Below, in pieces: positions 62,552 through 64,000 of a stretch of 64,000 nt of DNA (its first letter is position 1; the number at the start of each line of letters is the position of its first letter). The stretch is from Lachnoanaerobaculum saburreum DSM 3986 (GTDB lineage Bacteria > Bacillota > Clostridia > Lachnospirales > Lachnospiraceae). The notes under the pieces are model-generated. The model was not told where the DNA came from. It did not search any database and was given only the letters and a program-made list of their open reading frames with translations. The stretch is from the NCBI RefSeq assembly GCF_000185385.1, contig NZ_GL622296.1, positions 1,403,949 through 1,467,948 of the forward strand. Reading direction: 5' to 3'. Position numbers and translations under genes: made by a program.

Positions 62552-63259
62552 ATGGCGGATATAAATATTTTAGTCGTAGATGATGAAAAAGAAATAGCGG
62601 ATTTGGTGGAGATATATCTGGTAAGTGACGGCTATACTGTATTTAAGGCAAATAATGCCGAAGACGGACTGGCTATAATAGAAAAGGAAGATATCCATCT
62701 TGCAATACTTGATATAATGATGCCCGGTATGGACGGGCTTGAGATGTGTAAAAAGATAAGGGAAAGTTATAATTTCCCTATCATTTTACTCAGTGCAAAG
62801 AGTGCGGATATCGATAAGATACTGGGACTTGGAACCGGTGCGGACGACTATGTGACAAAACCTTTCAACACTTTGGAACTTACTGCAAGAGTGAAGTCAC
62901 AGCTTCGCAGATATACTCAACTTAATCCGAACAATATAGTGGTTGAAAAAGAGGATCCGAATGAGATAAGACTAAAAGGAATGATCATCAATAAGGACAA
63001 TCACAAAGTTATAATAGATGATAAGGAAATAAAGCTTACACCTATTGAATTTGATATTCTATACCTGCTTGCAAGCAATGCGGGAAAGGTATTCTCCACA
63101 GATGAGATATTTGAAAGAGTATGGAATGAGAAGGTCTATGAAGCCAACAATACTGTAATGGTGCATATCAGAAGACTTCGTGGAAAGATGAATGAAGATG
63201 CCAGAGTAAATAAGATTATAACTACTGTATGGGGTGTTGGATATAAAATTGAGAGATGA
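62552..63259 (+). CDS. OmpR/VanR-type response regulator
   Basis: The 235-residue protein has a receiver domain with Asp10-Asp11, the phospho-acceptor Asp54 in LAILDIMMPGMDG and the Lys of VTKPF, and a C-terminal winged helix (LTPIEFDILYLLASN, then HIRRLRGKM). AAAGGAG precedes the ATG. It overlaps the sensor kinase gene. It resembles VanR-like regulators, but no vancomycin-resistance genes are present, so its targets may be the neighbouring envelope genes. Confidence 0.94.
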   Translation: MADINILVVDDEKEIADLVEIYLVSDGYTVFKANNAEDGLAIIEKEDIHLAILDIMMPGMDGLEMCKKIRESYNFPIILLSAKSADIDKILGLGTGADDYVTKPFNTLELTARVKSQLRRYTQLNPNNIVVEKEDPNEIRLKGMIINKDNHKVIIDDKEIKLTPIEFDILYLLASNAGKVFSTDEIFERVWNEKVYEANNTVMVHIRRLRGKMNEDARVNKIITTVWGVGYKIER

Positions 63260-64000
63260 TTTAGAAAAAAAATTCCAAACTAAAGTTATAATGAATATAC
63301 TCTTTAGCTTGGTGGTTTCTATTTTGGTGGAAACTATATTGGTAAGTAATGTTTCGACTTTTTCCAAACTGCATATAATAAATCAAGAAAGCGATACCTT
63401 ATTAGTGAGGGGAAGCGGAAGTGATTTGGTAGTTATACTCATTTTGGTAGTGTTCGGGATAGGTGTATTTACTTTATCATTTTGGCTGTTACAAAGAAAA
63501 TCATTTGTATATATAGATGATATACTTCATGCTATCAAAAAAATATCATCAGGTGACCTAAATACCAATATTGATGTAAGGGGTGACAATGAGTTCTCGG
63601 AGATAGCTGCAAATATAAATAAGATGTCTGAGGAAATCAGAGTACTTATGGAGAGTGAAAGGCACAATGAGAAGTCAAAAAATGAGATGATTACAAATAT
63701 TGCACATGATCTTAGGACACCGCTTACATCAATACTTGGATATCTTGATTTGATAAACAAACGGGAATTGACAGAGGATACAAAAAAAGAGTATCTGAAG
63801 ATAGTCTATGAAAAGTCAAAAAAACTACAGGATTTGATAGAAAGCTTATTCAGCTTTACAAAGACAAACTCATCAAAACTTGTACTTAAGATAGATAAGA
63901 TAGATATTATAAAACTGCTTTGTCAGCTTATGGAGGAGTTTTATCCGAGCTTTGAAGATAAGGGTATTACATGCAGTGTGAATACAAATATTGACTCATA
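63249..64000 (+). CDS. Sensor histidine kinase (3' end outside the window)
   Basis: An open frame begins at the TTG at 63249 or the ATG at 63291 and continues to the end of the window without a stop. It has two membrane segments (~12-35 and ~55-78 from the TTG), a HAMP-like linker (KKISSGDLNTNIDVRGDNEFS) and the HisKA box with His153 in IAHDLRTPLTS. The ATP-binding domain is beyond the window. It overlaps the response regulator by 11 bases and resembles VanS-type kinases with a very short external loop, which suggests sensing within or near the membrane. Confidence 0.92.
   Translation, partial: MRDDLEKKFQTKVIMNILFSLVVSILVETILVSNVSTFSKLHIINQESDTLLVRGSGSDLVVILILVVFGIGVFTLSFWLLQRKSFVYIDDILHAIKKISSGDLNTNIDVRGDNEFSEIAANINKMSEEIRVLMESERHNEKSKNEMITNIAHDLRTPLTSILGYLDLINKRELTEDTKKEYLKIVYEKSKKLQDLIESLFSFTKTNSSKLVLKIDKIDIIKLLCQLMEEFYPSFEDKGITCSVNTNIDS

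Noticed and set aside
62552-64000. VanRS-type system taken as vancomycin resistance
   Set aside because: No vanH/A/X or vanG-type ligase genes are nearby; VanR/S-like pairs are common general envelope sensors.

Overview
The window looks like chromosomal DNA of an AT-rich, low-GC Gram-positive anaerobe of the Clostridia, most likely a Lachnospiraceae member (an oral Lachnoanaerobaculum-like genus is a guess). This rests on gene content and order: rpsU-phoH-ybeY, miaB-mutS-mutL-miaA-ynbB, radC-mreC-mreD-PBP2-rodA-mgsA and sepF-ylmH-lspA-rluD runs, a large-insert PBP2, and TTG starts behind strong AAGGAG sites. No rRNA or tRNA gene, CRISPR array or prophage was found.

Layout. 1-5 kb (minus strand): a frameshifted beta-helix surface lipoprotein, mprF and an overlapping alpha/beta hydrolase. 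5-7 kb: the double-cubane cluster protein and its ATP-driven reductase. 7.4-14 kb: single metabolic and membrane genes (cyclopropane synthase with a leader hairpin, aldehyde dehydrogenase with a perfect operator-like palindrome, M14 carboxypeptidase, CPBP protease-like protein, proC). 14-24.6 kb: an accessory, rearranged region with a YhfC-type protease, three paralogous small membrane proteins, one intact and one truncated P-type ATPase copy, an IS4-like remnant, an SdpI-like gene, an XRE regulator, a stack of strong hairpins, an AraC regulator and a broken short-chain dehydrogenase. The simplest reading is a duplicated [membrane protein + P-type ATPase] unit whose first copy was destroyed by mobile DNA.

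25-41.4 kb: a long plus-strand housekeeping run (rpsU, phoH, ybeY, a SpoVB-like flippase, two flavoproteins, proB, DUF896, 5-FTHF cyclo-ligase, miaB, mutS, mutL, miaA, ynbB). 41.5-49 kb: radC and the elongasome genes mreC, mreD, PBP2 and rodA, then mgsA and a D,D-carboxypeptidase. mreB and minCDE, which often lie in this cluster in related genomes, are not here. 49-55.6 kb: the sepF/ylmH division cluster with a small P-loop protein and an HlyD-like membrane protein upstream, then aroB, lspA and rluD. 55.7-64 kb: an envelope cluster with a cytidylate-kinase-like protein, a lipoprotein amidase broken at a poly-A tract, a large lipoprotein ending in a zinc ribbon, a membrane protein with two zinc ribbons, an LCP-family ligase and an OmpR/VanR-type two-component system whose kinase runs off the window.

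Several genes carry one-base frameshifts, mostly at A-runs. From one sequence it is not possible to tell sequencing error, true decay and slippage-based phase variation apart. All functions are inferred by reading motifs and context by eye; no database search was run.
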